Assembly (NCBI GenBank): GCA_017403285.1
Contig: JAFQOI010000047.1
Coordinates: 1-64,000 of the forward strand
Reading direction: 5' to 3'
Length of the DNA: 64,000 bases
Source: a bacterium
Lineage (GTDB): Bacteria > Cyanobacteriota > Vampirovibrionia > Gastranaerophilales > Gastranaerophilaceae
Made by a program: the position numbers and the translations under genes. The notes beneath the pieces were generated by a model that was given only the letters and a program-made list of their open reading frames with translations, was not told the origin of the DNA and ran no database searches. Below, piece after piece: positions 1 to 9,080 of the stretch. How positions within the stretch are numbered: position 1 is the stretch's first letter; each line of letters begins with the position of its first letter.

Positions 1-59
1 TTTATATTTAATTTTCATTAAAAAAAAGTCAAAAATTGATTATTTACATTGTTACAAAC

Positions 60-87
60 TAGACTAAAAATATTGTTGATATATAAT
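60..87 (+). promoter_or_regulatory. Possible promoter for the pxpA-yvcK-panBC run
   Basis: A perfect TATAAT lies at 82-87, with a weak TAGACT at 60-65 as the -35 (spacer 16). It is the only good -10 box before the first gene of the co-directional run. The -35 is poor, so this is tentative. Confidence 0.35.
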
Positions 88-135
88 AAAATGAGGAGTA
101 ATAGGACTTATTTTTGATATGCTTGAGGGAAATAT

Positions 136-906
136 ATGACATTAAAACATATAGATTTTAATATAGATGCAGCACAAGGATATGGTCATTTTAAAAATGA
201 AAAAGAAGAAGAACTTCTTGATTATGCAAGTTCAGTAAGCATTTCTTGTGGTTTGCACGCAGGAGATCCTGTGTTAATTAGAGAATATTTATTAAAATGC
301 AAAGAAAAAAATATAACAATTGGTGCACACATTGGATTTAACGATATTGCTGGTTTGGGCTATCGTCCAATGGAATTAAAAGAAGAAGAAATCGAATCAA
401 TTGTTATTTATCAAATTGGTGCTCTTGCAGCATTTGCAAAATCATACAGCTTAACATTGGATTATGTAAGACCACATGGAGCAATGTATAAACTTGCATC
501 TGAAAACGTAGAGTTTTCTAAAGCAATAGCAAAAGCTATCCAAAAATTCGACAAATGGCTCGTATATACAGGGCTAGATAACGAAGTGCTTGAGCAAGTT
601 GCTGTAGAAACAAATATTGTTGTAAATAGAGAATTATTCATTGATAAATTCTATACTCCTGATTTCAAAGTTGATTGGGACAAAAAAGAATACGTTAATA
701 ATGATGATGCATTGAACAGAATCAGAACAGTGCTTTATTCTTCACAAATAAAACTAGGTAATGGTATCTTTATGCCTGTCAAAACAGATACTATACACTT
801 TGATTCAAAAAATCCAAATGCACTTGAATTAATAAAAAAAGCAAATGAAATAATTACTCCTACACCATTCAACTACAACAAAGCAGAATTATCTGGCTGG
901 GTATAA
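136..906 (+). CDS. pxpA: LamB/YcsF family, 5-oxoprolinase subunit A-like
   Basis: This 256-residue protein matches the LamB/YcsF (PxpA) family, whose members take part in ATP-dependent 5-oxoproline hydrolysis with PxpB and PxpC. Visible motifs are CGLHAGDP (about residue 38), GAHIGFND (about 63) and YVRPHGAMY (about 110), in family order and at full length. The N-terminal motif, usually DLNxDxGE, reads DFNIDAAQ here. The D, N and D are kept, but the normally conserved E is Q. PxpB and PxpC genes are not in the window, so the exact substrate is open. The ATG is preceded by GAGGGA at 125-130. The next gene, yvcK, follows after 11 nt. Confidence 0.8.
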   Translation: MTLKHIDFNIDAAQGYGHFKNEKEEELLDYASSVSISCGLHAGDPVLIREYLLKCKEKNITIGAHIGFNDIAGLGYRPMELKEEEIESIVIYQIGALAAFAKSYSLTLDYVRPHGAMYKLASENVEFSKAIAKAIQKFDKWLVYTGLDNEVLEQVAVETNIVVNRELFIDKFYTPDFKVDWDKKEYVNNDDALNRIRTVLYSSQIKLGNGIFMPVKTDTIHFDSKNPNALELIKKANEIITPTPFNYNKAELSGWV

Positions 907-917
907 GGAGATTAAAA

Positions 918-2249
918 GTGAGATTTGGCAAATTATTTAATAAAATACCAAAGGATGCAGGTTGGCTACTACCAGGATTAGAAGTAAAACGTTGGTTTGT
1001 ACTAATTATAATGGGAGCGATTATTGCAGCAGTTGGCTTATGTATAATATCAAACCTAAGACCAGTTTATACCATGATTGATATGATTATGAGAATTACA
1101 CAAATGGTTCCTTCTGAACTTATTGGCTGGTTCTTGATAATCTTAGGTGCAATAATTTTCTGCATCGGCTGGCTCAACACAAATTATTCGATTTTAGATG
1201 TTAAAAATGATAGAAATAGACACGCTGTTCTTGAAGATTTATACAGAAGAAGAAAATTAAACAGAGGTCCTAAAATTGTTGCAATAGGCGGTGGGACCGG
1301 TCTTTCAACAATGTTAAAAGGAATCAAAAAAATAACAAATAATATTACAGCAGTGGTAACCGTAGGTGATGATGGCGGAAGCTCTGGAAAACTTAGAGAA
1401 GACTTCGGCGTATTACCTCCAGGAGATATTAGAAGTTGTATTGCAGCACTTGCGGATGACGAAGAAGATTTAGTACCAAAATTATTTCAATATCGTTTCA
1501 GAGAAGGTGAAGGATTATCTGGACATAGTTTTGGAAACTTGTTTATAACTGCGATGTGTGCAATAACTGGAGATATGGTTAATGCAGTAAAAGAATCATC
1601 TAAGGTTCTTTCAATCAGAGGAAGGGTTTTACCTTCAACTCTTGATGATATGAGACTTGTCGCTGAATTTGAAGATGGAACAATTATAAAAGGGGAATCA
1701 AACATTCCTGAAACAGGAAAAAAAATAAAAAGATTGTTCACTGAACCTGACAATTGTAAACCATTGGAAGATGTTATATGGGCAATACAAGATGCAGATA
1801 TCATTATTCTTGGTCCTGGAAGCTTATACACAAGTGTAGTCCCAAATCTTTTGATAAAAGATATAGCAAAAGCAGTAAATGATGCAAAAGCAAAGAAAAT
1901 TTATGTTTGTAACATTATGACTCAACCTGGAGAAACAGATGGTTTTAGTGTTTCTGACCATATTAAAACAATAATAAACCATACAAAATACAATAAAATT
2001 ATTGATGCAGTACTTGTAAACACAGATTTACCTGAAAAATTAATTGCACCATATAAAGATGCTGGTTCTGTTCCAGTAGTTGTTGATACAAAAGAAATAA
2101 ACAAAATGGGCATAGAAATTGTTCAAAAAAATCTTGTAGAAGACAAACGTTTTGAAGATGGACACTCTTCTTTTGTAAGACATTCTCCTGGGAAATTAGC
2201 AAGAATAATATATTATTGGTACAAAAAGGGTTCAAAGGAAAAACACTAA
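918..2249 (+). CDS. yvcK: YvcK-family (CofD-like) gluconeogenesis factor
   Basis: The 443-residue protein begins at a GTG with AAGGAG at 905-910. Two membrane segments come first (about residues 28-48 and 66-88). The soluble YvcK/CofD-like domain follows, with IVAIGGGTGLS (about 113), TVGDDGGSSGKLRED (about 139) and PPGDIRSC (about 158), which bind a nucleotide sugar in the family. YvcK proteins set carbon flow towards cell-wall precursors and affect morphology. The N-terminal membrane anchor is absent from Bacillus YvcK. The stop overlaps the panB start by one base (TAATG), so the two are probably translationally coupled. Confidence 0.88.
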   Translation: MRFGKLFNKIPKDAGWLLPGLEVKRWFVLIIMGAIIAAVGLCIISNLRPVYTMIDMIMRITQMVPSELIGWFLIILGAIIFCIGWLNTNYSILDVKNDRNRHAVLEDLYRRRKLNRGPKIVAIGGGTGLSTMLKGIKKITNNITAVVTVGDDGGSSGKLREDFGVLPPGDIRSCIAALADDEEDLVPKLFQYRFREGEGLSGHSFGNLFITAMCAITGDMVNAVKESSKVLSIRGRVLPSTLDDMRLVAEFEDGTIIKGESNIPETGKKIKRLFTEPDNCKPLEDVIWAIQDADIIILGPGSLYTSVVPNLLIKDIAKAVNDAKAKKIYVCNIMTQPGETDGFSVSDHIKTIINHTKYNKIIDAVLVNTDLPEKLIAPYKDAGSVPVVVDTKEINKMGIEIVQKNLVEDKRFEDGHSSFVRHSPGKLARIIYYWYKKGSKEKH

Positions 2250-3106
2250 TGACTAATGAAATCATAAAACCAATAACAGCGAGGTATTTTCAAAACCAAA
2301 AACAGGCAAAAGAAAAACTTACAATGCTTACTGCGTATGATTATTCTACTGCAAAATATATTGATGAATGCGGTATTGATTCTATACTTGTTGGCGATTC
2401 TGTCGGAATGACAGTTTTAGGATACGATAGCACTATAAACGTTACAATTGAAGATATGCTCACTTTTACAAAGGCGGTTTCAAGAGGAGTCAAAAGAGCA
2501 CTTGTAATAGCAGATATGCCATTTTTGTCTTACCACGTATCAAAAGAACAAACAATTTTAAACGCTGGAAAATTAATTCAAGCAGGTGCCAAAGCCGTAA
2601 AATTAGAGGGTGCTTCTGATTTTATTCTTGACGAAATTAAACATCTAACAGAATCAGGTATAAATGTTGTAGGACACTTAGGATTTACGCCTCAATATAT
2701 AAACACAATAGGCGGATATTTTGTTCAAGGAAAATCATACGAAAATACATTAAAACTTCTTGAAGCAGCAAAAAAACTTGAAGCAAATGGTGCATTTGCA
2801 CTTGTTTTAGAAATGGTTCCTGAAGAAAGTGCAAAATATATTAGCGAAAACCTAAATATACCAACAATCGGTATCGGAGCAGGAAGATATTGTGATGGAC
2901 AAGTTCTTGTAATTGACGACATTATTGGTAAATATTCATCTCATGTTCCAAAATTTGTAAAACAATATGCAAATGTTAAAGAAACAATGAAAGATGCAAT
3001 ATCAAAATATAACAAAGAAGTAAAAAATGGATTTTTTCCATCACCAGAGTATATTTTTACCTTACAAGAAGAAGAAAGAGCAAAACTTGAAAACACTGTT
3101 GTCTAA
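2249..3106 (+). CDS. panB: 3-methyl-2-oxobutanoate hydroxymethyltransferase
   Basis: PanB transfers a hydroxymethyl group from methylene-tetrahydrofolate to 2-oxoisovalerate, the first committed step of pantothenate synthesis. The 285-residue protein is full length. It shows MLTAYDYSTAKY, the metal-site segment LVGDSVGM, GHLGFTPQ and IGIGAG in order. An in-frame start exists at 2216. The ATG at 2249 is preferred because it overlaps the yvcK stop as TAATG and carries AAAGGAAA upstream. panC follows directly with a short overlap, so the two pathway genes are co-transcribed. Confidence 0.93.
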   Translation: MTNEIIKPITARYFQNQKQAKEKLTMLTAYDYSTAKYIDECGIDSILVGDSVGMTVLGYDSTINVTIEDMLTFTKAVSRGVKRALVIADMPFLSYHVSKEQTILNAGKLIQAGAKAVKLEGASDFILDEIKHLTESGINVVGHLGFTPQYINTIGGYFVQGKSYENTLKLLEAAKKLEANGAFALVLEMVPEESAKYISENLNIPTIGIGAGRYCDGQVLVIDDIIGKYSSHVPKFVKQYANVKETMKDAISKYNKEVKNGFFPSPEYIFTLQEEERAKLENTVV

Positions 3107-3947
3107 TAGCATATTAGAAATCAAAAACAATATAAAGATTTGGAAAAAAAATAATCAAACAATTGGTCTTGTTCCTACAATGGGAGCATTGCACAATGGT
3201 CATGCATCACTTATTAAAAAAGCAAAAGAAACTTGTGACAAAGTAATTGTAAGTATCTTTGTGAACCCCATACAATTTGGACCAAATGAGGATTTTGATA
3301 AATACCCAAGAACTATCGAAAAAGATATGCTTATATGCGAAGAACTTGGAGTAGATATTGTTTTTGCACCAACGGCAACCGAAATGTACGGCAATGGGGT
3401 AAAATTATCTAATACAGAACTTACTTTTGTATGCCCACCATACAACTTGATTGATTGTTTATGTGGAAAAACAAGAACAGGACATTTTGACGGCGTTGCA
3501 ACTGTTGTTCTTAAGTTATTCAATATAACAGAACCTGATTTTGCATTTTTTGGACAAAAAGATGCGCAACAATTGTTCATATTAACAAAAATGGTAAAAG
3601 ATTTAAATTTAAATTTAAAAATCATACCTTGCCCAATAATTAGAGAAGTTGACGGACTTGCACTAAGTTCTAGGAATGCTTATCTTTCTGAAGAAGAAAG
3701 AAAAAATGCATTGACAATTTCAAAAAGTTTAAATCAAATAAAAATATTGTATAATCAAGGAATAAAAGATACAAAAAAACTTTTCGATGCTGCAATTACT
3801 ATCTTGGATAAAAACCTTGAACTTGAATATTTAGAGTTTCGAGATTTTACAACCTTTGAAGAAACAACGGAAGTAAAAGAAAATACCTTAATAGCAATCG
3901 CAGTAAAATGTGGAAAAACGAGGTTAATTGATAACGAAATAGTATAA
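3087..3947 (+). CDS. panC: Pantoate-beta-alanine ligase
   Basis: PanC adenylates pantoate and joins it to beta-alanine to give pantothenate. Family motifs are VPTMGALHNGH (the HIGH-type ATP site), NPIQFGPNEDFDKYPR, FGQKDAQQ and SSRNAYLS (KMSKS-like). The start is uncertain. There is no ATG at the usual distance. TTG codons at 3087 and 3099 give the normal N-terminal length and overlap panB by 20 or 8 nt. The ATG at 3027 would add about 20 residues and overlap panB by 80 nt. I chose 3087, behind GAAAGAG. PanD is not in the window. Confidence 0.88.
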   Translation: MKTLLSNSILEIKNNIKIWKKNNQTIGLVPTMGALHNGHASLIKKAKETCDKVIVSIFVNPIQFGPNEDFDKYPRTIEKDMLICEELGVDIVFAPTATEMYGNGVKLSNTELTFVCPPYNLIDCLCGKTRTGHFDGVATVVLKLFNITEPDFAFFGQKDAQQLFILTKMVKDLNLNLKIIPCPIIREVDGLALSSRNAYLSEEERKNALTISKSLNQIKILYNQGIKDTKKLFDAAITILDKNLELEYLEFRDFTTFEETTEVKENTLIAIAVKCGKTRLIDNEIV

Positions 3948-3948
3948 G

Positions 3949-4941
3949 ATGGCAAGATCAACGACAGTAGCAATTAAAAGAAAAAGATACTCACAAATAA
4001 TGATTTGTGCGGTTGTGTTGCGCTATTTCTTATATTTTTATGCATTTATTTCCTTTATCTTTTGGCTATTAAACTGTTTTGAAGTAGATTGGTTATACCT
4101 GTTCAATCCAGTATTCAGAGCCCCCATTTTATTTGTAAGAAAAATATTAAATTACTATCCGCAAGGCGTTGGTGTTGATTTCTCACTTGCAATCATTGGG
4201 TGTATTTCTGTTGTATTAGGATTTATTGCAAACTGCATTTCTGATGCATTTCAACAAAAATTATATGATATAGAAGAGGAAGAAGAAAGAATAATTGCCC
4301 AAAGAAGAGAGCGAAACAGAAAAGTATCTTCACTTCAATCAAAAGCACCAGAAATTCCTTATGCTGCGCAAAAAACAACGGTACAGGAAAATCCAAAATT
4401 ATTATTTCTTATTTCTCCACAAATCAAGAAAATTAAACGAAAAAAAGATGATTTAGAACTTACTTTAAAAGAAGTTCAAGATTGGAAATTAAGAATAAAC
4501 AAAAAATTACTTGAACAAATTTCTTATTCAAAACCAATACAAAAAGGCTATTATAGAAAAAACTTATTTTTATTGTACGAAAACTTTGATTATGTGGACG
4601 ATTTTGTATATTACATAAAACCAACTCTAGCAACGATTTCCGCAGAATTTAAGAAATACGGAGTATCGGTCAATTTTTGTAGCGTATTAAGTTCTATATC
4701 AAATATATCTTCGACATTAGAGAAAGAATTAGACATAATGGATATCATACTTTCATTAAAGTTTTTTGATGAAATTATGCTAACCCAAAAATTTAAAATA
4801 AATTATGACAACAAAAACATACAACAGTACATATTGAAATTTAAAGGAGAATACAACTTATCCAAAAATCTTACAATTTCAAATAGACAACCATTGTATA
4901 TGTTAGAAGAAAAAAATAGGAAAGGTGACCCAACAAAATGA
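3949..4941 (+). CDS. Uncharacterised membrane protein with two N-terminal TM segments
   Basis: I do not recognise this 330-residue protein. After a basic start (MARSTTVAIKRKRY) it has a hydrophobic segment at about 20-45 and a second at about 82-102. A charged, probably coiled-coil stretch rich in E and R follows at about 105-125, then a mixed soluble domain of about 190 residues. The predicted arrangement is two membrane spans with a cytoplasmic C-terminal domain. It begins one base after the panC stop and ends in a 4-base ATGA overlap with dut, so it belongs to the same operon. No function can be assigned. Confidence 0.7.
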   Translation: MARSTTVAIKRKRYSQIMICAVVLRYFLYFYAFISFIFWLLNCFEVDWLYLFNPVFRAPILFVRKILNYYPQGVGVDFSLAIIGCISVVLGFIANCISDAFQQKLYDIEEEEERIIAQRRERNRKVSSLQSKAPEIPYAAQKTTVQENPKLLFLISPQIKKIKRKKDDLELTLKEVQDWKLRINKKLLEQISYSKPIQKGYYRKNLFLLYENFDYVDDFVYYIKPTLATISAEFKKYGVSVNFCSVLSSISNISSTLEKELDIMDIILSLKFFDEIMLTQKFKINYDNKNIQQYILKFKGEYNLSKNLTISNRQPLYMLEEKNRKGDPTK

Positions 4942-5372
4942 TAATGAAAGTTATAAGAATGGAGCATAATAAACATCTACCTGAATACAAGACTGAAGGG
5001 TCATCAGGAATGGACTTGCATGCGGCAATAGAAAAACCAATAACATTAAAACCATTAGAAAGAGTTTTAGTTCCTACTGGCATAAAAATTGAAATTCCTA
5101 TTGAGTACGAAGCACAAATAAGAGCGAGATCGGGTCTTTCAATAAAACATGGTATTACATTAATAAATGCTGTTGGCACCGTAGATGCAGATTACAGAGG
5201 AGAAGTTTGCGTAGGACTTGTTAACATATCTAATGAAGAATACACAATTAATCCAGAAGATAGAATTGCACAAATGGTTATAGCAAAAGTTGAAAAAGCG
5301 CAAATCGAAGTAACCACAGAACTCGCAGAATCAATTCGTGGAGCAGGTGGATTTGGTTCAACTGGTTTTTAG
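4938..5372 (+). CDS. dut: Deoxyuridine 5'-triphosphate nucleotidohydrolase
   Basis: Trimeric dUTPase hydrolyses dUTP to dUMP and pyrophosphate. It keeps uracil out of DNA and supplies the dTMP pathway. At 144 residues it is typical, and the five motifs are visible: GMDLHA, RARSGLS, GTVDADYRG, DRIAQMV and the C-terminal RGAGGFGSTG loop. The ATG overlaps the upstream stop as ATGA. An in-frame ATG at 4944 is the alternative. The stop codon is interlocked with that of the convergent secG gene (shared TTAG). Confidence 0.94.
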   Translation: MIMKVIRMEHNKHLPEYKTEGSSGMDLHAAIEKPITLKPLERVLVPTGIKIEIPIEYEAQIRARSGLSIKHGITLINAVGTVDADYRGEVCVGLVNISNEEYTINPEDRIAQMVIAKVEKAQIEVTTELAESIRGAGGFGSTGF

Positions 5373-5593
5373 CCAAATAAATGATAACCAGTAATAAAAG
5401 AACAAACTAAAAAGATTGCTGAAAGAACATAAGTCACATGATTTAAGCCTTTTTCAGCACTTTTTTGTGATGAAAATAAATTAGCTGCACCGCCAATTGC
5501 ACCTAAGCCATCACCTTTTGGAGAGTGCAATAATACTAAAAGTATCAATAAAACACCAGTTACGATTTGAATTACCCACATTAATGTTAACAT
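5369..5593 (-). CDS. secG: Preprotein translocase subunit SecG
   Basis: SecG assists the SecYEG channel. This 74-residue protein has the expected two membrane spans (about 5-22 and 53-71) joined by the conserved LLHSPKGDGLG loop and a short AANLFSSQ region. AAGGAAT precedes the ATG. It lies 3 nt after the DUF167 gene on the same strand, so the two are one short operon. Its stop overlaps that of the convergent dut gene by four bases, leaving no room for a terminator. Confidence 0.93.
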   Translation of the reverse strand: MLTLMWVIQIVTGVLLILLVLLHSPKGDGLGAIGGAANLFSSQKSAEKGLNHVTYVLSAIFLVCSFITGYHLFG

Positions 5594-5596
5594 TTT

Positions 5597-5929
5597 TTAT
5601 TCCTTGCTTGTCTTTTTTATTGAGTCTAACACAAACAAAAGTTTTTGTGAAAGGACATCAATTTTTTCATCCCTAATATGAATCTTTTTTAATTTAGATT
5701 TTTCACCAGAAACAATTTGTATTTTGGATTTGTTAACGTCAAAAAAATCACTACAAAACGAAATTAACTCTTTATTAGCTCTATTTTCTATTGGCGGTGA
5801 ACTTATTTTTATTCTTACATATTCTTCATTAAAATCTACTATTTTACTATACGAAGAATTTGGCACTAACTTCGCACATAAAATTACACCATCATTTGTT
5901 TCATATAAAAATTTAAATGATTCATTCAT
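5597..5929 (-). CDS. DUF167/YggU-family protein
   Basis: A 110-residue protein of the DUF167 (YggU) family, function unknown. It has LCAKLVPNSSYSKIV, VRIKISSPPIENRANKELI and VSGEKSKLKKIHI; the middle motif (PPxxxxANxxL) is the family signature. The open frame extends to 6025. The ATG at 5929 is preferred because it gives the family length and lies exactly 6 nt downstream of a perfect TATAAT (minus strand, 5941-5936). No Shine-Dalgarno is visible, so the mRNA is probably leaderless. It is divergent from rel/spoT. Confidence 0.8.
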   Translation of the reverse strand: MNESFKFLYETNDGVILCAKLVPNSSYSKIVDFNEEYVRIKISSPPIENRANKELISFCSDFFDVNKSKIQIVSGEKSKLKKIHIRDEKIDVLSQKLLFVLDSIKKTSKE

Positions 5930-5935
5930 AGAAAA

Positions 5936-5941
5936 ATTATA
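5936..5941 (-). promoter_or_regulatory. -10 box giving a probably leaderless mRNA (DUF167 gene)
   Basis: TATAAT on the minus strand ends 6 nt before the ATG at 5929, so transcription would start at or within a base of the initiator A. The -35 region (TTTCAA at 5964-5959) is weak. Confidence 0.5.
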
Positions 5942-6008
5942 CAATAATTTATCCAGATTTGAAAAATTGAGAAATAAAGTGTAGAATATATACGGGAAAA
6001 ACGAAGTA

Positions 6009-8213
6009 ATGGAACAAGAAAACATATTTCAAGGACTTGAAAAAATTCTAAGAGAACAAAACAGGTCCGAAGAAGATATACAAGAAATTTATAAAGCATA
6101 CTTATTTGCGGCAAAACTACATGCCGGTCAATATCGTGTAAGTGAAGAACCATATATTATTCACCCTGTTGACGTCGCAAAAATTCTTGCAACATTGAAA
6201 GTAGATAAGCACACGTTAATGGCGGCTTTATTGCACGATACAATTGAAGATACAGGAATTACACCCAAACAAGTTGGCGAAGAATTTGGCGAAGATGTAT
6301 TAAATCTTGTTCTTGGAATTACAAAGTTAGACAAATTACAATTCAAATCAAAAGAAGAACGACAAGCAGAAAACTTTCGCCGAATGTTCATTGCAATGGC
6401 AAAAGATGTAAGAGTAATCTTCCTAAAATTAGCAGATAGATTGCACAATATGCGAACTCTTAACTATATGACCCCTGTAAAACAAGTAAGAATTGCTCAA
6501 GAAACCATTGATATTTTTGCACCACTGGCAAATAGATTAGGTATTGGTAGGATAAAAGCAGAATTAGAAGATTTATCACTAAGATATTTAAATCCTGAAA
6601 AATATTTTGAAATAGCGCAACTTGTTGCACAAAAAAAAGTTGAACGTGAAAATACTGTTAAACTACTAATTGATGAAATATCTGACGGATTAAAAAGAAA
6701 TGAAATAACTGCGGAAATAACTGGCAGAGCAAAACATTATTATAGTATTTATAAAAAAATGCAAAGACTAAATGTTGCTTTTAACGATTTATACGATATT
6801 ACTGCAGTTAGAGTCATTGTAGATACAGAGAGACAATGCTATGAAGTTTTAGGCATAATTCACTCATTATTTAAGCCAATCCCCGGAAGATTTAAAGATT
6901 ATATAGCGATGCCAAAAGGTAATGGTTATAAATCATTGCACACATCCGTCCTTGGACCAAAACAAAAACCACTTGAAGTTCAAATCAGAACAAAAGAAAT
7001 GCACAAGATTGCCGAATATGGGGTTGCTGCACACTGGAAATACAAAGAAGCTGGTTCTATAAAAGTTGAATCTGAAGATGATATTAAATTTTCTTGGATG
7101 AATCAAATGATTGAACTAGAAAAAGAAGCATCTAATGCCAACGAATTTGTTGAAAAAGTAAAATTAGACGTATTTAACAATCAAATTTTTGCATTTACTC
7201 CAATGGGAGATATTATTGATTTACCATTAAATGCAACTCCTATAGACTTTGCATTTAGGATTCACTCTGAAGTTGGATGTAGGACAACAGGTGTTTTAAT
7301 CAATGGTAGAATTGCCCAATTAGACACAAAGTTAAACAATGGAGACATTGTAGAATTACTTACGTCAAAAACAGGCACACCCAAACTTCATTGGCTTAAA
7401 TTCTGCGTAACAAAACAAGCGCAATCAAGAATAAGACAATGGTTCAAGAAACATAATCGTGAAGAGCATATGTCTAATGGTAGAAATATGCTTGAACAGG
7501 AACTTACAAAAGCAATATATGAAGAAAACCTTAAAAATGGAAAACTTCTTGAAATAGCAAAAATACTAAACTATGTATCCGTTGATGATTTACTATCCGC
7601 TGTCGGTAATGGAGAAACGACGGTAAGCAAAGTTGTTAGTAAAATCAAAAAACCAGCTAACGAAGAAACTAACAATTTCGTATCATCTAAAAAGAAAAGT
7701 CATTATAAAGATGAAATTGTCGGCTTAGAAGGAATGTTGTACAGTTTTGTAAAATGTTGTTCTCCTGTCCCTGGCGAACACATTGTAGGTGTTGTAACAA
7801 GAGGAAAAGGCGTATCAATTCATAGAATTGACTGTCCTTCATTAGATACTGTGCCAGAAGAAAGATTAATGAGAATTAATTGGAAAGACGGAACAGCAAC
7901 AAATAAAACTTACGTTACGTCTATTAGAATTAGTTGTGCGGACAAACTTGGAATGTTAAAGGACATTTTAATTAAGGCTGCCGATTGTGATACAAACATC
8001 ACCTATGCTAATGTAAAAACTAGTTCAACTAAAAAAGTTGGTATTATTGAACTTGGTGTAGAAGTAAGTAGCATTGACAAACTAAATTTTGTAATAAATG
8101 CATTCCAATCTCTTCCTGATGTACATTCAGTAAAAAGAATACAAATGAATTCAAAAATAAAATCAGACCCAGAATTAAGACAAAAACAAGGGAAACATAA
8201 GAAAAACAAATAA
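6009..8213 (+). CDS. relA/spoT: Bifunctional (p)ppGpp synthetase/hydrolase (Rel/SpoT)
   Basis: This 734-residue RSH protein makes and degrades (p)ppGpp. Domains in order are an HD hydrolase (about 20-180, with HPVDVA and LLHDTIEDT intact), a synthetase (about 230-345, with YDITAVRV, GNGYKSLHT and VQIRT), a TGS domain (about 390-455, FAFTPMGDIIDLP), a helical linker, a conserved cysteine region (VKCCSPVPGE, about 580) and a C-terminal ACT domain (about 640-715). RFKDYIA is the RxKD form found in bifunctional enzymes, rather than the ExDD form of synthetase-only RelA. Both activities are therefore expected. It is divergent from the DUF167-secG pair. Confidence 0.95.
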   Translation: MEQENIFQGLEKILREQNRSEEDIQEIYKAYLFAAKLHAGQYRVSEEPYIIHPVDVAKILATLKVDKHTLMAALLHDTIEDTGITPKQVGEEFGEDVLNLVLGITKLDKLQFKSKEERQAENFRRMFIAMAKDVRVIFLKLADRLHNMRTLNYMTPVKQVRIAQETIDIFAPLANRLGIGRIKAELEDLSLRYLNPEKYFEIAQLVAQKKVERENTVKLLIDEISDGLKRNEITAEITGRAKHYYSIYKKMQRLNVAFNDLYDITAVRVIVDTERQCYEVLGIIHSLFKPIPGRFKDYIAMPKGNGYKSLHTSVLGPKQKPLEVQIRTKEMHKIAEYGVAAHWKYKEAGSIKVESEDDIKFSWMNQMIELEKEASNANEFVEKVKLDVFNNQIFAFTPMGDIIDLPLNATPIDFAFRIHSEVGCRTTGVLINGRIAQLDTKLNNGDIVELLTSKTGTPKLHWLKFCVTKQAQSRIRQWFKKHNREEHMSNGRNMLEQELTKAIYEENLKNGKLLEIAKILNYVSVDDLLSAVGNGETTVSKVVSKIKKPANEETNNFVSSKKKSHYKDEIVGLEGMLYSFVKCCSPVPGEHIVGVVTRGKGVSIHRIDCPSLDTVPEERLMRINWKDGTATNKTYVTSIRISCADKLGMLKDILIKAADCDTNITYANVKTSSTKKVGIIELGVEVSSIDKLNFVINAFQSLPDVHSVKRIQMNSKIKSDPELRQKQGKHKKNK

Positions 8214-8222
8214 TTATTTGTT
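8205..8222. repeat. 18-bp perfect palindrome spanning two convergent stop codons
   Basis: AACAAATAATTATTTGTT is its own reverse complement. Both rel/spoT and the convergent gene end in Asn-Lys-stop across its two halves. It could form a weak AT-only hairpin, but it has no GC-rich stem and is not a convincing terminator. Confidence 0.5.
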
Positions 8223-9080
8223 AATTAGAGTTTTTTCAAATTCGAGGAGAGCATCATTTCCAACCATTTGTTCAAGTGCTGCTCTACATTCAAGGTATTC
8301 TAATTCGAGTTTCGCTTTATTATCTATTGCACTACGATAATAAGCATCTGCGACAAGCAATTGTTCTCTTGTTGAATATATTCCAGAATTATAACGTTCT
8401 TCTCTTGTTTTTAAATTTCTTTCAGCCATCGAAAGCAAATTAAAAGAAGTCATATAATCAAGATATAGATCTATAACTTTCTTTTGCATATTATCGACTT
8501 TTGTAATGAGCACAATCATATCGGCATCAGTAACTTTAGTATATTTGTAGTTTAAATCCTTGTCATTAAAAGAAAGTGAATTTAATAAATGCCCACTAAA
8601 AAGAGCTGCTGTTGCCCCAAAAGGATTACCCATACCCGCACCAGCAATTGAAGATGCGGTAGACAATGGTCGAATAATTTTTTTAACTATTGAATCATCT
8701 GGCTTATCTGCATCTGGATTAGAAAGTTTGTAAAGCGCAAACTTTATAGTCTCACTTCTCATTGCTGCACCAGCCCATAGAATTTGTATATGCCCAAGCA
8801 TATCTTCTTTTTCTATGGTTAATAATTTAGAAATTTCATTAGATAAGTCTTTTAAAGAAGTATCTGCATAAGTTGAATTTCTTATAAATTCTTTTTCATA
8901 CGAAGCAGTTATAGAACTTTGTTTTTCTGTTAAATCAGTTATTCTATATTCTTTTTCAATATTATGCGTAACCCCAAGCCTATATGCAGGTTTCTTCGGC
9001 TCTTTTAAATCGTCTAAATTTACCGCAAATACAGTATTTCCTATTAATAATATCGATATTATATAAACTAATTTTCTCAT
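8214..9080 (-). CDS. Secreted TolC-like helical protein (paralog 1)
   Basis: The 288-residue protein has a signal peptide (MRKLVYIISILLIGNTVFA). It is then largely helical. The last third (YNSGIYSTREQLLVADAY, then LELEYLECRAALEQMVG) resembles the paired helices of outer-membrane efflux (TolC) proteins, which end in a phrase like LxxLxG. It lacks a full TolC length and an evident beta-barrel, so export by a TolC trimer is not established. It overlaps its upstream neighbour by four bases and shares its layout and several motifs, so the pair arose by duplication and is co-expressed. Confidence 0.6.
   Translation of the reverse strand: MRKLVYIISILLIGNTVFAVNLDDLKEPKKPAYRLGVTHNIEKEYRITDLTEKQSSITASYEKEFIRNSTYADTSLKDLSNEISKLLTIEKEDMLGHIQILWAGAAMRSETIKFALYKLSNPDADKPDDSIVKKIIRPLSTASSIAGAGMGNPFGATAALFSGHLLNSLSFNDKDLNYKYTKVTDADMIVLITKVDNMQKKVIDLYLDYMTSFNLLSMAERNLKTREERYNSGIYSTREQLLVADAYYRSAIDNKAKLELEYLECRAALEQMVGNDALLEFEKTLINK

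Noticed and set aside
3027-3086. Earlier ATG start for panC
   Set aside because: It would add about 20 residues not found in the family and overlap panB by 80 nt. The TTG start at 3087 gives normal length.
5724-5984. 86-residue plus-strand open frame opposite the DUF167 gene
   Set aside because: It lies in antisense to a gene with clear family motifs and has no ribosome site or known motif.
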